Source: Nisaea nitritireducens
Lineage (GTDB): Bacteria > Pseudomonadota > Alphaproteobacteria > Thalassobaculales > Thalassobaculaceae
Direction of reading: 5' to 3'
NCBI RefSeq assembly: GCF_014904795.1
Contig: NZ_JACZFS010000047.1
Location: forward strand, 62,001 to 126,000
DNA: 64,000 bases
Position numbers and translations under genes: made by a program. A model generated the notes under the pieces. It was not told the DNA's origin and did no database searches. It was given only the letters and a program-made list of their open reading frames with translations. Shown piece by piece: positions 62,950 to 64,000 of this stretch; within the stretch, counting starts at the first letter, position 1; every line of letters begins with the position of its first letter.

Positions 62950-64000
62950 ATGACGCAGCGTGAACGCCTGACATTCTGGGGCGCGCTTCTGGTCGCTCTT
63001 GTTATTGCTCTCTATGTGCTGAAAGGCGTGCTGGTTCCGTTCGTGGCCGGCATGGCGATCGCCTATTTCCTGGATCCTTTGGTGGACCGCTGTGAGCAGG
63101 TTCGCATGTCCCGGACAGCCGGAACCACGGTCGTGCTGCTTGGCTTCTTCTGTACCGGGCTCGGCATTATGCTTCTCCTGGTGCCGCTGATACAGGCGCA
63201 GGCGGTTCTGCTCGCCAAAACGCTCCCGGGCTATCTTGAACGTCTGCTGGCCTTTGCCGATCCGATTGTCGGTATGGCCAAGGTCTGGCTCGGCAATGGC
63301 GGCGCCGAAGAGATCAATCTCTCCGCCATCGCGGCGAAGGCCGGGGAATGGCTTATTTCCGTTGCCGGACAGGTTCTGAGCGGTGGGGCGGCACTGGCCA
63401 ACCTCGTGTCGTTGCTGGTTATCACACCGATCGTCGCCTTCTACCTGCTGCGGGACTGGGACCGTATCGTCGCTGCCGTTGACGGCTGGCTGCCGCGGGC
63501 GCAGGCGAAGACGATCAGGGAGCAGGCCCGAATCATCGATGAGACGCTCGCCTCCTTCGTGCGCGGGCAGGGCTCTGTCTGTCTCATTCTCGGCGGCTTC
63601 TATGCTGTGGGGCTGACGCTCGCGGGGCTCGATTTCGGTGTGATCATCGGGCTGTTTTCCGGCCTGATTTCCTTCGTGCCCTTCGTAGGGTCGATTTTTG
63701 GCGGCCTGCTCAGCATCGGCCTTGCCGCCATGCAGTTCGATTCCCTGACACCCATCGCCATTGTCGCCGCCGTTTTCGTCGCGGGGCAGGCTATTGAAGG
63801 CAATTTCCTGACACCCAATCTGGTTGGAGAGGCGGTTGGCCTGCATCCGGTCTGGGTGATTTTCGCCCTGCTGGCGGGCGGGGCGCTGTTCGGTTTTCTC
63901 GGCATTCTGATCGCGGTCCCGGTCGCGGCTGTGATCGGCGTGCTCACCCGCTTTGCTCTGTCGCGGTACCTTGTCAGTCCGCTCCATCTTCATGGCATAC
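62950..64000 (+). CDS. AI-2E/PerM family transporter (cut by window end)
   Basis: At least 350 residues of a PerM-type membrane protein; the stop lies beyond 64000. Paired N-terminal spans (LTFWGALLVALVIALYVL; VPFVAGMAIAYFLDPLVDR), a long soluble helical loop (about 75-140), VITPIVAFYLLRDWDRI near 160, and GLFSGLISFVPFVGSIFGGLL near 240 are typical. Family members have been linked to AI-2 export or ion antiport. GGGGAG is 5 bases before the ATG, and the gene lies 49 bases after the DUF2066 gene. Confidence 0.92.
   Translation, partial: MTQRERLTFWGALLVALVIALYVLKGVLVPFVAGMAIAYFLDPLVDRCEQVRMSRTAGTTVVLLGFFCTGLGIMLLLVPLIQAQAVLLAKTLPGYLERLLAFADPIVGMAKVWLGNGGAEEINLSAIAAKAGEWLISVAGQVLSGGAALANLVSLLVITPIVAFYLLRDWDRIVAAVDGWLPRAQAKTIREQARIIDETLASFVRGQGSVCLILGGFYAVGLTLAGLDFGVIIGLFSGLISFVPFVGSIFGGLLSIGLAAMQFDSLTPIAIVAAVFVAGQAIEGNFLTPNLVGEAVGLHPVWVIFALLAGGALFGFLGILIAVPVAAVIGVLTRFALSRYLVSPLHLHGI

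Overview
The window is about 61% GC and codes densely on both strands. It looks like the chromosome of an alphaproteobacterium, most likely a Rhodospirillales-type marine or soil organism. The evidence is gene content and layout: an lptF-lptG-lptD-surA-pdxA-rsmA run, purM-purN divergent from a DUF2066 gene and a PerM-type permease, a tiny aa3-type cytochrome oxidase subunit IV, and SOS boxes of the alphaproteobacterial GAAC-N7-GAAC (GTTC-N7-GTTC) type. I see no insertion sequence, prophage, CRISPR array, rRNA or tRNA.

Layout. 0-2.2 kb: the start of a class III aminotransferase, then purE-purK. 2.2-6.4 kb: four minus-strand genes (TPR/glycosyltransferase-like, two methyltransferases, a WbqC-like protein) that look like surface-glycan or flagellin decoration. 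6.5-16.6 kb: acyl-CoA ligase, M3 peptidase coupled to a PLP desulfhydrase, DUF1835 protein, GST, DUF1028 protein, and a MerR/CDF metal-efflux pair with a textbook MerR promoter. 16.8-22 kb: a peptide/opine-type ABC importer operon. 22.1-29.7 kb: a PaaI thioesterase divergent from the SOS mutagenesis genes imuA, imuB and dnaE2, split by a PilZ-domain gene and carrying two SOS boxes. 29.7-32.8 kb: a TetR/VOC pair with two palindromic operators, a TauE/SafE permease, a small conserved protein and an AT-rich methyltransferase. 33-38 kb: icd, a LOG-family protein, a LysM protein, psd and pssA. 37.8-38.7 kb: a strongly AT-rich islet with one unrecognised membrane-anchored protein. 38.7-48.6 kb: spermidine-synthase-like protein, prfB with a programmed frameshift, PBP1A, AmiC amidase, RNase E. 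47.7-55.4 kb: the LPS-transport/outer-membrane operon. 55.6-59.7 kb: pepA, holC, a PatB-like C-S lyase, ndk and the cox subunit IV gene. 59.7-64 kb: purN, purM, the DUF2066 gene and a PerM permease cut by the window end.

Most of the window is housekeeping. The most unusual points are: purM has no ATG/GTG/TTG anywhere in its first 94 codons and seems to start at ATA behind a perfect AGGAGG; prfB needs a +1 frameshift at CTTTGA; the imuA/imuB/dnaE2 cassette is interrupted by a PilZ gene and re-armed with a second SOS box; and a low-GC orphan gene sits directly behind pssA. I found no convincing multi-gene system of a wholly new kind.
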